A stretch of 64,000 nucleotides of DNA from positions 4,200,322-4,264,321 of the forward strand of contig NZ_CP036273.1 of NCBI RefSeq assembly GCF_007747215.1, read 5' to 3'. The stretch comes from Urbifossiella limnaea. Lineage in GTDB: Bacteria > Planctomycetota > Planctomycetia > Gemmatales > Gemmataceae. Under the pieces are notes generated by a model. It was not told the DNA's origin. It was given only the letters and a program-made list of their open reading frames with translations, and did no database searches. Positions within the stretch are counted from its first letter, which is position 1. Each line of letters begins with the position of its first letter. The position numbers and the translations under genes are program-made. Positions 20,589-28,896 of the stretch are shown piece by piece.

Positions 20589-21465
20589 GTTGCTCGACGC
20601 CCCCGCCGTCGCCCCCACGCGCCCGCGGACAGACCCCGCGGTCGTCCGGTACACGCTAATCGGGCTTACGTACCTGATCGTCGGCGGGTTGATCGTGCTG
20701 CCGCTCGTCGCCGTGTTCCACTTCGCGCTGCGGAACGGCATCGGCGAATACTGGACGAACCTGACGACGAACCGCGACACCCGGCACGCCGTGTTCCTCA
20801 CGCTCGTCGTGGCCCCGGTCGCGGTGGCGATGAACGTCGTGTTCGGCGTCGCCGCGGCGTGGCTGATCGCCCGCTTCCGCTTCCCCGGCCGCACCGTCCT
20901 GACCACGCTCATCGACTTGCCGTTCTCGGTGTCGCCGGTGGTGGCGGGGCTCATCTTCGTGATGATCTTTGGGGCGCAGGCGCCGCTCGGGGCGTGGCTC
21001 CAGGAGCACGGCTACCGCGTCATCTTCGCCCCGCCGGGGATCGTACTGGCGACGGCGTTCGTGACGTTCCCGTTCGTGGCCCGCGAGCTGATCCCGGTGA
21101 TGGAGGCGGCCGGCCCCGAGGAGGAGTTGGCCGGCCGTAGCCTCGGCGCGAGCGGGTGGCAGCTGTTCTGGCGGGTGACGCTGCCGAACGTGAAGTGGGG
21201 GCTGCTCTACGGCGTGATCCTGTGCAACGCCCGCGCGATGGGCGAGTTCGGCGCCGTGTACGTGGTGTCCGGCCGCATCGGCGGCGAGACGGACACGATC
21301 CCGCTGCAGATCCAGAAGCTGTTCGACACCCCGGGCCGCAGCGGCATCTCGGACGCCTTCGCCCTGGCGTCGGTACTGACGATGCTGGCGCTGGTGAGTC
21401 TGGTGGTCAAGGTGCTGATCGAGCCGAAACTCCGCGAGAAGCCCGAGCCGCCGGCCGAGTCGTGA
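20578..21465 (+). CDS. cysW: Sulfate ABC transporter permease CysW
   Basis: 295 residues, second permease subunit. Visible are AAAWLIARFRFPGRTVLTTLIDLPFSVSP (split here by wording: a CysW-specific loop at about 96-124), the EAA-type motif EELAGRSLGASGWQLFWRV, and MGEFGAVYVVSGRIGGETDT. N-terminal cytoplasmic tail of about 28 residues is proline-rich. It overlaps cysT, so the two are translated together. No cysA follows: the next 440 bases are non-coding or decayed and the ATPase beyond belongs to another ABC family. Confidence 0.94.
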   Translation: MPAELLDAPAVAPTRPRTDPAVVRYTLIGLTYLIVGGLIVLPLVAVFHFALRNGIGEYWTNLTTNRDTRHAVFLTLVVAPVAVAMNVVFGVAAAWLIARFRFPGRTVLTTLIDLPFSVSPVVAGLIFVMIFGAQAPLGAWLQEHGYRVIFAPPGIVLATAFVTFPFVARELIPVMEAAGPEEELAGRSLGASGWQLFWRVTLPNVKWGLLYGVILCNARAMGEFGAVYVVSGRIGGETDTIPLQIQKLFDTPGRSGISDAFALASVLTMLALVSLVVKVLIEPKLREKPEPPAES

Positions 21466-21895
21466 CCTGAGGACGGCGCCCTGGGCAATCAGCATCGTCT
21501 TCGACTGCTCGTCTGTAATGCCGAGGGTCGGCGGCTTCAGTTCCTACCTCAGCGCGCCGACGGCATCGTCGCCGGAGCTCGACCCGGAGACCAGGACGTT
21601 GGGCACCCCGTTGGCCGTGTCGAACCGGCGGCGGCTGGCGTTCACCAAGCCGGAGTTGCCGGGGACGATACCGCTGGGCGCAGCGGCGCGGCTCGGCACC
21701 GACGGGCAGACGAACTACTGAGGTTGGTCGCCACGGTCGTTCCTGTTCGACGTGGCCCAACGCGACCGGCGTCCGTGACCGGAACTTCAGCACGCCGCCG
21801 ACGGTGATCCGGCTGCCCGGGAAGCTCTCGCTGTTGTTGCCGGCGTAATCGTGCAGCGCCAGCCCGATCGGCCATCAGCCGGCACGGGTGCCCTG
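21466..21895 (-). pseudogene. Decayed coding remnant, family uncertain
   Basis: On the minus strand there are coherent stretches in different frames broken by stops. They are GLALHDYAGNNSESFPG near 21860-21800, then FVCPSVPSRAAAPSG and NSGLVNASRRRFDTANG, a TAG near 21545, then ELKPPTLGITDEQSKTMLIA. LALHDYA and the CPSVP patch loosely resemble DUF1559 prepilin-like proteins, very common in planctomycetes, but the match is weak. No intact start-to-stop gene is supported on either strand. Confidence 0.35.
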
Positions 21896-21901
21896 TACAA
21901 T
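21896..21901 (+). promoter_or_regulatory. -10 box consistent with a leaderless ABC transcript
   Basis: TACAAT ends six bases before the ATG at 21908, so transcription would start at or next to the start codon. No ribosome-binding site precedes the ATG. The -35 region is poor. The same TACAATCCCCGG context precedes the ATG at 41125. Confidence 0.4.
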
Positions 21902-21907
21902 CCCCGG

Positions 21908-22849
21908 ATGCCACCCGCCATCCGCTGCCGCGGCCTCGTGAAGACGTACCCCGGCAAGCCGCCGGTCGAAGCCGTGCGCGGGCTCGATCTGGACGTGCCG
22001 GCCGGCGAGTGCTTCGGCCTCCTCGGCCCGAACGGGGCCGGAAAGACGACCACGCTCGAAATCGTTGAAGGGCTCCTCGAACCGACCGCCGGCGAGGTCG
22101 AAGTCCTCGGCCTGACGTGGGACCGCGACGGGGCCGCCATCCGCCGCCGCATCGGCATCTCGCTCCAGGAAACGCGGCTCGCCGACAAGCTCACCGTCCG
22201 CGAGACGGTCACCCTGTTCCGCTCCTTCTACCCCGCCGGGATCGCCGTCGACGACGCCATCGGTCGCGTGTCGCTGGAGGAGAAGGCGGCCGCACAGGTG
22301 GAGAAACTCTCCGGCGGCCAGAAGCAGCGGCTGGCGGTCGCGGCCGCGCTCGTCGGCGACCCCGAGTTGCTGTTCCTCGACGAGCCGACGACGGGCCTCG
22401 ACCCGCAGTCGCGGCGTCAGTTGTGGGACGTCATCCGCGACTTCCGCGGCCGCGGCCGAACCGTCGTGCTGACGACGCACTACATGGACGAGGCGGAGCG
22501 GCTGTGCGACCGCGTCGCCGTCGTCGACCACGGCAAGGTCATCGCCCTGGGCACGCCGCGCACGCTGATCGCCGACCTGGGCGGCGAGCACGTCGTCGAG
22601 TTCAGCGTGGACGGCGAGCTCCCCGCGACGGTTCACACCGAGTGCGGCCGGCTGCCGGCCGTGCAGGCCGTCCGTGCCGAGGCCGGCGGTTACCGGCTGA
22701 CCGTCGGCGACCCGGCAGCCGCGATCCCGCCTCTGATGGACTTACTGCGCGGCAACGGCGTCCGCCTCGCCGGGCTGACCACGCGGACGGCCACGCTCGA
22801 AGACGTGTTCGTCACGCTCACCGGCCGCCACCTCCGCGACGCGGCGTGA
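21908..22849 (+). CDS. ABC transporter ATP-binding protein (ABC-2 exporter)
   Basis: 313 residues. Intact nucleotide-binding domain: Walker A GPNGAGKTTT near residue 39, Q-loop SLQETRLADKL, signature LSGGQKQRLAVAAAL, Walker B LLFLDEPTTGLD, H-loop TTHYMDEAERLCD. The C-terminal 90 residues form the accessory domain common in DrrA/NatA-like drug or lipid exporters. The ATG at 21908 was chosen because domain homology begins right after it. It probably uses a leaderless transcript. Pairs with the permease 14 bases downstream. Substrate unknown. Confidence 0.93.
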   Translation: MPPAIRCRGLVKTYPGKPPVEAVRGLDLDVPAGECFGLLGPNGAGKTTTLEIVEGLLEPTAGEVEVLGLTWDRDGAAIRRRIGISLQETRLADKLTVRETVTLFRSFYPAGIAVDDAIGRVSLEEKAAAQVEKLSGGQKQRLAVAAALVGDPELLFLDEPTTGLDPQSRRQLWDVIRDFRGRGRTVVLTTHYMDEAERLCDRVAVVDHGKVIALGTPRTLIADLGGEHVVEFSVDGELPATVHTECGRLPAVQAVRAEAGGYRLTVGDPAAAIPPLMDLLRGNGVRLAGLTTRTATLEDVFVTLTGRHLRDAA

Positions 22850-22863
22850 CCGGAAGGAGTTTC

Positions 22864-23910
22864 ATGTCCCCGCTCTGGCAATTGACGCTGGCCCGGCTGC
22901 GCGAGTTCTTCCGTCGGCCGGCGGCGGTCTTCTGGGTGTACGGCTTCCCGCTCGGGATGGCGCTCATCCTCGGGGCCGCGTTCCGCGACCGCCCGCCGGA
23001 CAAGGTGCGCGTCGACGTGCGCACCGACGGGCCGGCCGGGGCCACAGCTGCCGACGCACTCGCCGCGGTCCTCCGCACCGACCACATCGACGTGACGACC
23101 GGCGACGAGGCGGCGACGCGCGCCCGACTCCGCACCGCGAAGACGGACCTGGTGGTGACCCCGGCCGCGACCCCGGCGGCCGCGGCCGAATACTTCCTGG
23201 AGCCGAACCGGCCCGAGGCGGCGCAGGCGCGAACGCTCGTGGACCGCGAGTTGCTGCTTCGGCGTGTGCCGGGCTACCAGGCGCCGGCGGAGGCGAAGCT
23301 GACGGAGCCGGGCGGGCGGTACATCGACTTCCTGATCCCCGGCCTGCTCGGCATCAACCTGATGGGCGGCGGCCTGTGGGGCGTCGGGTTCGTCGTCGTG
23401 GACATGCGCGTCCGCAAGCTGCTGAAGCGGTTCCTCGCCACGCCGATGCGCCGGACCGACTTCCTGCTCGCGCTCATTTTCAGCCGGCTGATCTTCACGC
23501 TGATCGAAATCGTGCTGCTGCTGACGTTCTCGTACGTCGTGTTCGACGTCCGCGTCCGCGGCGACCTGACGGCGTTCGCGGGGCTGGTGCTGCTCGGCGG
23601 CGCGGCCTTCGCCGGCGTCGGGCTGCTGGTGGCGTCGCGGGCCGAGACGGTCGAGACGGTGTCCGGCCTGATGAACGCGGTGATGCTGCCGATGTACCTG
23701 TTCTCGGGCGTGTTCTTCTCGTCGGACCGGTTCCCCGAGGCGATGCAGCCGGTGATCCGGCTGCTCCCGCTGACGGCACTCAACGACGGATTACGGGCGG
23801 TGATGAACGACGGGGCCGGGTGGGCGGCGGCGGCCGGCCCGGCGGCGATCCTGGCGGCGTGGGGCGTGGTGTGCTACGCGCTGGCGTTCCGGCTGTTCCG
23901 GTGGCGGTGA
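22864..23910 (+). CDS. ABC-2 type transporter permease
   Basis: 348 residues. N-terminal cytoplasmic start followed by a membrane segment (AVFWVYGFPLGMALILGAAF), an external domain of about 130 residues, then five hydrophobic segments from about residue 165 (FLIPGLLGINLMGGGLWGVG, ALIFSRLIFTLIEIVLLLTF, VMLPMYLFSGVFFSSDRFPE). LFSGVFF and LPLTALNDGLRAVM are typical of ABC-2 permeases of the NodJ/DrrB type. GGAAGGAG precedes the ATG. Functions as a dimer or paired chain with the ATPase just upstream to export an unknown substrate. Confidence 0.92.
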   Translation: MSPLWQLTLARLREFFRRPAAVFWVYGFPLGMALILGAAFRDRPPDKVRVDVRTDGPAGATAADALAAVLRTDHIDVTTGDEAATRARLRTAKTDLVVTPAATPAAAAEYFLEPNRPEAAQARTLVDRELLLRRVPGYQAPAEAKLTEPGGRYIDFLIPGLLGINLMGGGLWGVGFVVVDMRVRKLLKRFLATPMRRTDFLLALIFSRLIFTLIEIVLLLTFSYVVFDVRVRGDLTAFAGLVLLGGAAFAGVGLLVASRAETVETVSGLMNAVMLPMYLFSGVFFSSDRFPEAMQPVIRLLPLTALNDGLRAVMNDGAGWAAAAGPAAILAAWGVVCYALAFRLFRWR

Positions 23911-23911
23911 C

Positions 23912-24202
23912 TCACGCCGCGCGGCTCGTCGGGCGAGTGGCGCGATCAACGACGACGCCGGCCACGAGTACCAGTGCCGCCGGCCCGTACCGCTCGCGTA
24001 CGAGCCGCTCGACGGCCGGCGACAGCTCCGCCCGGAGGGTGTCGACGTCGGCGTCCCACCCGACCGCGTCCGGGTCGAGCCGCAGCACGCGGCAGCCGTA
24101 CCCCCGCAGTTCGGAGAGCAGCTCGACGCCCCCGGCGCCGGCGTGAACGACGAGGTCGTTCGGCCGCAGCCCGTGCTCGCGGATCAGGTCGGCGGGTGAC
24201 AC
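23912..24202 (-). CDS. Small protein of unknown function downstream of the epimerase-like gene
   Basis: 96 residues, GTG start at 24202 preceded by GGGGAGG at six bases. Opens with SPADLIREHGLRPNDLVVHAGAGGVELLSEL and ends with VVVDRATRPTSRAA; the middle has alternating strands and helices. The HAGAGG patch looks like a glycine-rich nucleotide- or SAM-binding loop, but the chain is too short for a full Rossmann fold. It lies 14 bases after the epimerase-like gene and is likely co-transcribed. No family recognised. Confidence 0.65.
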   Translation of the reverse strand: MSPADLIREHGLRPNDLVVHAGAGGVELLSELRGYGCRVLRLDPDAVGWDADVDTLRAELSPAVERLVRERYGPAALVLVAGVVVDRATRPTSRAA

Positions 24203-24216
24203 GTGCGGGCCTCCCC

Positions 24217-25041
24217 TTACGCGGCGATGCGTTGAACCTGCCGCGGGCCGAACGACCGGACCCGCAGGTCGTCGCGGCACCATGCCACCGTTTCAGCCAG
24301 CGCGTCGGCCAGGCCCGACGCCGGCGCCCAGCCGAGCGCGTCCGGCGGCGTCGCCGTGCCGAGAACCACTCGACCGGCGAACACGTCGCGGACGGCGTCC
24401 GCCATTTCGCGGTCGGTCCGCGCCCACTCGCTGCGGAACGCGTGTTCCAGCACACGCGCTCCGGGTTCGGCCAGCAGCAGTTCGGCGAGAGTCACGCAGG
24501 CGCGGGCGGCGTCGCGGACGGCGACGTAGTCGCGCGGCGGCCCTTCGACCGCGAACCCGGCGCGGTCGCCGTTCAGCAGCGCCGCGACGGTGCCAGGCAC
24601 GAGGCGGCTCGCGTCGCGGTCGCCGGGGCCGAACAGCGCCCCGAAGCGCGCCACCCCCACCGGCTGTCCGGCAGGTGCGGTGAACGCCACCCCGTCCGGC
24701 CGGGCCAGCACGACGGGCACGCGGCTGTCGTAGCGGCGCGTCGCGTCGAGGACGGTCACGGTGGCGCGGGGGTCATCGGTCATGTGGAAGACGGCCCGCG
24801 CCTCGTGGACGGCGAGAGCGGAATGCACGCGGAACAGGTCTTCGGCCCGGCCGTGAACGACGTGCACTTTGCCGGTGAGGCGGTGCCGGGTGAACTCCGC
24901 CGCGGCGGCGCGGTCGCGGACCAGCCCCACGACCTCCGCCCCGCGGGCCAGCAGTTCGCGGACCACCGCCGTTCCCAGGAAGCCGGTGCAACCGGTGACC
25001 AGCACCCGGCGGGCGGGCCAGGGGCTCGACGTCTCGTTCAT
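24217..25041 (-). CDS. NAD-dependent epimerase/dehydratase-like protein lacking YxxxK
   Basis: 274 residues. Extended-SDR start with VLVTGCTGFLGTAVV (about 13-27) for NAD(P) binding and a C-terminal segment ending ALGWAPASGLADALAETVAW, as in sugar-nucleotide epimerases. The region that should hold the catalytic Tyr-x-x-x-Lys instead reads ARPDGVAFTAPAGQPVGVA before the conserved RFGALFGPGD, so that motif is missing and the chain is shorter than usual (about 310-340). It could bind nucleotide sugars without catalysis. Co-directional with a small downstream ORF; divergent from the esterase gene. Confidence 0.8.
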   Translation of the reverse strand: MNETSSPWPARRVLVTGCTGFLGTAVVRELLARGAEVVGLVRDRAAAAEFTRHRLTGKVHVVHGRAEDLFRVHSALAVHEARAVFHMTDDPRATVTVLDATRRYDSRVPVVLARPDGVAFTAPAGQPVGVARFGALFGPGDRDASRLVPGTVAALLNGDRAGFAVEGPPRDYVAVRDAARACVTLAELLLAEPGARVLEHAFRSEWARTDREMADAVRDVFAGRVVLGTATPPDALGWAPASGLADALAETVAWCRDDLRVRSFGPRQVQRIAA

Positions 25042-25182
25042 CCGGTCGCCCCTCCCCGGGCGGCGGTGCAGCGGTCGGTGAGGGGACCATACCCCCGGCC
25101 GCGCCCGCGGGTCAAGCGGAAGCGCGGCCCGGGCCGGATATCATGTCCCCGCATCCAATCATCGACCGGCGGGGGCGACACC

Positions 25183-26013
25183 ATGAGGCGGGCACTCGGG
25201 GCGGCGGCGTGCGGGCTCCTGCTGGCGACCGCGGCGCGGGCCGAGCACTTCGACGTGTTCGTGGTCGCGGGCCAGTCGAACGCCGACGGCCGCGGGGCCG
25301 CCGCGGCGCTGACCGGCCCGCTGGCGAAGTGGGCGCGGCCGCAGGACGACGTGCGCATCGCGTACTCCTGCTCGTCGCTCCGCGGGCCGGCGCTGGCGAG
25401 CGACGGCTTTCAACCGTTGCGGCCGGGGTGGAGCGTGGCCCCCGGGAAGGCGCGGCCGACGGCGCTGCCGAGCGGCACGTTTGGCCCCGAGGTGTCGTTC
25501 GGCCGCGGACTCGCCGACCGGTTGAAGGGGAAGTCCGTCCGCCTCATCAAGTTCGCCGAAGGCGGCACCAGCCTCGCCAAGAACTGGAACCCCGCCGACA
25601 AGGCCGGCCTGTACCCGCCGTTCCTGGCCTTCACCCGCACGTCGATGAAGGCACTGACCGCCGGCGGCGACACGGCCACGGTCCGCGGCATGATCTGGCA
25701 CCAGGGCGAGAGCGACGCCGAGCTGCCGGCCGCGGAGTACGAGAAGCAGCTGACCGCGTTCATCGGCCGCGTGCGCACCGACCTCGGCGTACCGGCGATG
25801 CCGTTCGGCGTCGGCGAGGTGATCGACAACGGCAAGCGCGACACCGTGCGGGCGGCCCAGAAGGCGACCGCCGCGAAGGTGCCGGGGGCGTTCCTGGTGA
25901 CGGTCGAGGGGCTGACGTCCAGCGACGGCGGCACGCACTTCGACGCCGCGAGTCAGATCGTGCTCGGCGAGCGCTTCGCCGCGGGGATGGCGAAGGCGCT
26001 CGACGCGAAGTGA
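25183..26013 (+). CDS. SGNH-type sialate O-acetylesterase family protein, exported
   Basis: 276 residues with signal peptide (1-20, ATAARA). Block I is VVAGQSNADGRG with the likely nucleophile serine near residue 33. The middle carries FAEGGTSLAKNW and MIWHQGESDAELP, and the end GGTHFDAASQIVLGERFA supplies the Asp/His pair. This matches the carbohydrate-esterase family used to remove O-acetyl groups from glycans. ATG at 25183 with GGGGGCGAC before it. Monocistronic; convergent with the RdgC-like gene four bases away. Confidence 0.88.
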   Translation: MRRALGAAACGLLLATAARAEHFDVFVVAGQSNADGRGAAAALTGPLAKWARPQDDVRIAYSCSSLRGPALASDGFQPLRPGWSVAPGKARPTALPSGTFGPEVSFGRGLADRLKGKSVRLIKFAEGGTSLAKNWNPADKAGLYPPFLAFTRTSMKALTAGGDTATVRGMIWHQGESDAELPAAEYEKQLTAFIGRVRTDLGVPAMPFGVGEVIDNGKRDTVRAAQKATAAKVPGAFLVTVEGLTSSDGGTHFDAASQIVLGERFAAGMAKALDAK

Positions 26014-26017
26014 GCGG

Positions 26018-27187
26018 TCACGCCGCCCGCCGCTCCTCGCGCTTCAGCCACCGCTGCATCCCGGGCAGGTCTTCCTCCCAGGCCTTGCCGAAACGCCGCG
26101 AGCAGAAGACGTCGTAGACCAGGTCCAGCGTCTCCACCAGCGCCCGCAGTTGCGTCGCCCGCTCGTCGAGCTTGGCGCGGGCGTCGGTCACGTCCTCGGG
26201 CGGCGGCGGGATTTTGGCGCTGCTCACGGCCAGCGTCTCGGCGTGGATCGCCAGTTCGTACTGCTGGTCGTGGCGAACCAGCGTCAGGCCACACTTCCGC
26301 GGCAGCTTGCCCGTCTGGATCGCCCGCCGGGCCTCGGCGAGACGGGTCGGCCCCTCGTGGCTGATCGTCTCGTGCCCGGTCTGGCCGCGCGGGCACTCCA
26401 GCGTCAGGCTGCGGGCAATCATCACCGTCGCGTCGGAGTCGTCGGCCAGCTTCAGCGTGTCGGACTCGATGTCGGTGTAGTACCAGAGCCACAGCAGGAA
26501 CTCGTTGCCGAGGAAGTCGCGGCTGCTCTCGTCGGCGATCCACGCCACGTCGGCTGTGCCGCCCGGCACGAAGGCGCTGGGTGCGCTATCGTCCACCTGA
26601 CGGGTGCGGTTGTGCAACTCGGACAGCAAGTACGCCCGCCGGCCGGCGGTGACGGCTTCGAGCTTCAGCTGAAAGGTTTGCTCGAAGAGGCTGCACAGGC
26701 GGTCCACCTGCGTCAGCGACGTGGCCCCGAACAGCACCTCGTTCGAGAGGCGGTCCCACAGCACGGGGAAGCACTTCCGCTTGCGGTACCGGCCGTCCTT
26801 CGCCTCGTCCTCGAGGCGGTCGCGCGCCGCCTCCTTCGCCTCCCGCTTCTGGCGGGCGCTGGCGGTGCCGCTGGGGTTGTTCTTGCTCAGCGCCTTGAGT
26901 TCGACGGCGGTGTAGGCCCGCATCAGGTCGGCGGGGAGCTTGTCCACGTCGACGCGGAGCTCGAAGTGGAGCGTGTCGTTGATGACGTTCTTGTCGAGGA
27001 GAAAATCGGTGTCGAGGACGTGGTCGCCGGCGGTCCAGCCGGTCTCGACGCCGTCGGCGGCGGCGAGGCGCTGGCGGCCGGCGGCGCGGTCGGCGAGCCG
27101 GTCGAGGTGTTCCGCGTCGAAAAGGCGCGGGGCCGGGCCGCTCACCTGGAAGCGGAGGAACGTGACCCGGCCGTTGTAGAAGCCCAT
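26018..27187 (-). CDS. RdgC-like recombination-associated protein
   Basis: 389 residues, soluble. The opening MGFYNGRVTFLRFQVSG and the later ALSKNNPSGTASARQKREAK with KRKCFPVLWDRLSNEVLFG resemble the planctomycete and myxobacterial proteins annotated as RdgC, a ring-shaped DNA-binding regulator of RecA. Towards the C-terminus are DFLGNEFLLWLWYYTDIE, a hallmark of the family, and a helical tail ending REERRAA. It lies 21 bases downstream of a 57-codon ORF and is probably co-transcribed. Assignment by remembered family resemblance, hence moderate confidence. Confidence 0.65.
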   Translation of the reverse strand: MGFYNGRVTFLRFQVSGPAPRLFDAEHLDRLADRAAGRQRLAAADGVETGWTAGDHVLDTDFLLDKNVINDTLHFELRVDVDKLPADLMRAYTAVELKALSKNNPSGTASARQKREAKEAARDRLEDEAKDGRYRKRKCFPVLWDRLSNEVLFGATSLTQVDRLCSLFEQTFQLKLEAVTAGRRAYLLSELHNRTRQVDDSAPSAFVPGGTADVAWIADESSRDFLGNEFLLWLWYYTDIESDTLKLADDSDATVMIARSLTLECPRGQTGHETISHEGPTRLAEARRAIQTGKLPRKCGLTLVRHDQQYELAIHAETLAVSSAKIPPPPEDVTDARAKLDERATQLRALVETLDLVYDVFCSRRFGKAWEEDLPGMQRWLKREERRAA

Positions 27188-27208
27188 GCTGCCCTCCCGG
27201 GGGAGGGG

Positions 27209-27382
27209 CTAGCCGACCAGCACGGCCTCGCTGACCTCCCCGTCCTTGCGGCGCATCTCTTCCAGGATGATCGGATGCCAGGCGCGGTCGCGCTCACCGG
27301 AGGGGACGTAATTCTCCCGCGCCCAGCGCCGCATGCGGATCTCTTCGATGAAGTCGGGTTCGGTGAGAAAGCCGCTGCCCAT
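27209..27382 (-). CDS. 57-residue protein upstream of the RdgC-like gene
   Basis: Starts MGSGFLTEPDFIEEIR at ATG 27382 and is charged and helical (RMRRWARENYVPSGERD), ending in VSEAVLVG. No signal peptide, membrane segment or zinc motif. The spacing of 21 bases to the RdgC-like start suggests one transcript. The frame continues upstream to 27415, but the extra eleven codons look non-coding. No family recognised. Confidence 0.6.
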   Translation of the reverse strand: MGSGFLTEPDFIEEIRMRRWARENYVPSGERDRAWHPIILEEMRRKDGEVSEAVLVG

Positions 27383-27564
27383 GACTCGACTCGGCCGGGG
27401 GTGGACCCGCCACAAGCGGGTGGAAGAGGGGCCGCCGGTGTTGGCGGCGCCGGGTGATTTAGGAACCGCCCGGACATCGGCAAGCGGGTCCGGGGAAAAT
27501 ATCGGAATCGAGGTCAGAATTGCGACGGTTGGGCGAACTGGGAAAGGCAGGCGAGCCCATCAAG

Positions 27565-27598
27565 CCAATCGCCCAGGGCTTACGCCCTGGGCGATTGG
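27565..27598. repeat. Palindromic intergenic repeat with 15-bp arms
   Basis: CCAATCGCCCAGGGC, TTAC loop, GCCCTGGGCGATTGG: a perfect 15-bp stem. A second small hairpin GCCCC-TTC-GGGGC follows at about 27604-27616. The pair resembles a short interspersed repeat common in planctomycete intergenic DNA. It lies between the 57-codon gene (27382) and the protease stop (27643), so it may also end that transcript. The rest of 27383-27642 is empty. Confidence 0.8.
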
Positions 27599-27642
27599 TT
27601 GCCGCCCCTTCGGGGCTCCGACCCAGGAACCATTCGCGTCGT

Positions 27643-28896
27643 TCAGACGCCTTGCAGCACCACCGTCACCTCCTGCTCCTCGTCGTCGCGCAAGAAGCGC
27701 ACCCGCACTCGGTCGCCGGGCCGCAACTTCGCCACGGCCCGCTGAAAGGCGGCGGTGTCATCCACGCGATCGTCGTTGATCGCCACGATCACGTCGCCGG
27801 GCACGACGCGGCCGGTTACGGTGCGTCCCAGGGCGCGAAGGCCGGCGCGGGCGGCGGGGCCGTTCGGCACCACCTCGGCGATCATCACGCCGGTGTCGTA
27901 GCCGGCGCGGCGGAGCTTTTTCTCCTCGTACAACCGCACGCCCAGGTCGGGTGCCTGGCTCCTTCCCGTGCGGATGATGTCGGTCACCACCTGGTTCACG
28001 GCGTCGGACGGGATGGCGAATCCGATCCCGACGTTGCTGCCGGTCGGCGTGGCGATCGACGTGTTCACGCCGACCAGCTTGCCGGCGCGGTTCAGGAGCG
28101 GGCCGCCGCTGTTGCCGGGGTTGATCGGCGCCGTGTGCTGCACGGCCCCGCTGATCGGCGCCGTCGTCGGCGCCTCGATGGTGCGGTCCAGGGCGCTCAC
28201 GATGCCGTCGGTCAGCGTCAGGCTCAGGCCGAACGGGTTGCCGATGGCGTAGACGCGCTGCCCGACCTTCAGGTCGGCCGACGTGGCGAGCCCGAGCGGG
28301 ACCAGTTTCCCCTTCACGCCAGCGGGGTCGATCTTCACCACGGCCAGGTCCACGTCTGGGGCGGTGCCGACGAGCCGGGCCTCGTGCGCGGAGCGGTCGG
28401 CGAGCACGACGCGGACCGCCATTCCGGGCCGCCGCAGCACGTCCTGGATGACGTGGAAATTGGTGACGATGCGGCCGTCACCGTCCCACACGAAGCCGGA
28501 GCCGGTGCCGGTCTGCTGCTCCTGGAGGCGGTCGCTGTACCGCTCGCGCTTGAGCATCACCGTGTCCACGTTCACGACGGAGCCCTTGGCCGCCTCGAAC
28601 ACGCGGTTGGCATCCCCCTCGTCGCCGCCGAGCGGGCCGTTGGCCGTCGCCTCGCGCTGCTGGGCGTCCGGGTTCGTGGCCGGCGCCGCGGCCGCCGGTT
28701 GCTCCGGCGCCCCGCCGCGACCCCCGACGCGGGAGACGGCGTAGAACGCCCCGAGCCCGAGGGCGACGCCGAACGCCAACATCAAAAGGTACACGAGCGG
28801 CTTGAACGACCCGCCCTCATCGCCGTCCTCCCGCGGGCGGGGGCGGCGACGCGGGGGGTTGTAGGGGGCGTCGTCGTCGGGGTACGGGGGCGGCAT
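27643..28896 (-). CDS. Membrane-anchored S1C (DegP/DegS-like) serine protease with PDZ domain
   Basis: 417 residues. Cytoplasmic proline/arginine-rich head (1-30), one membrane segment (about 34-52, PLVYLLMLAFGVALGLGAFY), linker, trypsin-like domain with triad histidine in TNFHVIQDV, aspartate in DVDLAVVKIDP and serine in INPGNSGGPLLN, then one PDZ domain (about 325-417, MIAEVVPNGPAARAGL). A HtrA-type envelope quality-control protease with the DegS layout (anchored, one PDZ). Start at 28896 gives the membrane topology; longer frames are rejected. Divergent from the globin-like gene. Confidence 0.92.
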   Translation of the reverse strand: MPPPYPDDDAPYNPPRRRPRPREDGDEGGSFKPLVYLLMLAFGVALGLGAFYAVSRVGGRGGAPEQPAAAAPATNPDAQQREATANGPLGGDEGDANRVFEAAKGSVVNVDTVMLKRERYSDRLQEQQTGTGSGFVWDGDGRIVTNFHVIQDVLRRPGMAVRVVLADRSAHEARLVGTAPDVDLAVVKIDPAGVKGKLVPLGLATSADLKVGQRVYAIGNPFGLSLTLTDGIVSALDRTIEAPTTAPISGAVQHTAPINPGNSGGPLLNRAGKLVGVNTSIATPTGSNVGIGFAIPSDAVNQVVTDIIRTGRSQAPDLGVRLYEEKKLRRAGYDTGVMIAEVVPNGPAARAGLRALGRTVTGRVVPGDVIVAINDDRVDDTAAFQRAVAKLRPGDRVRVRFLRDDEEQEVTVVLQGV

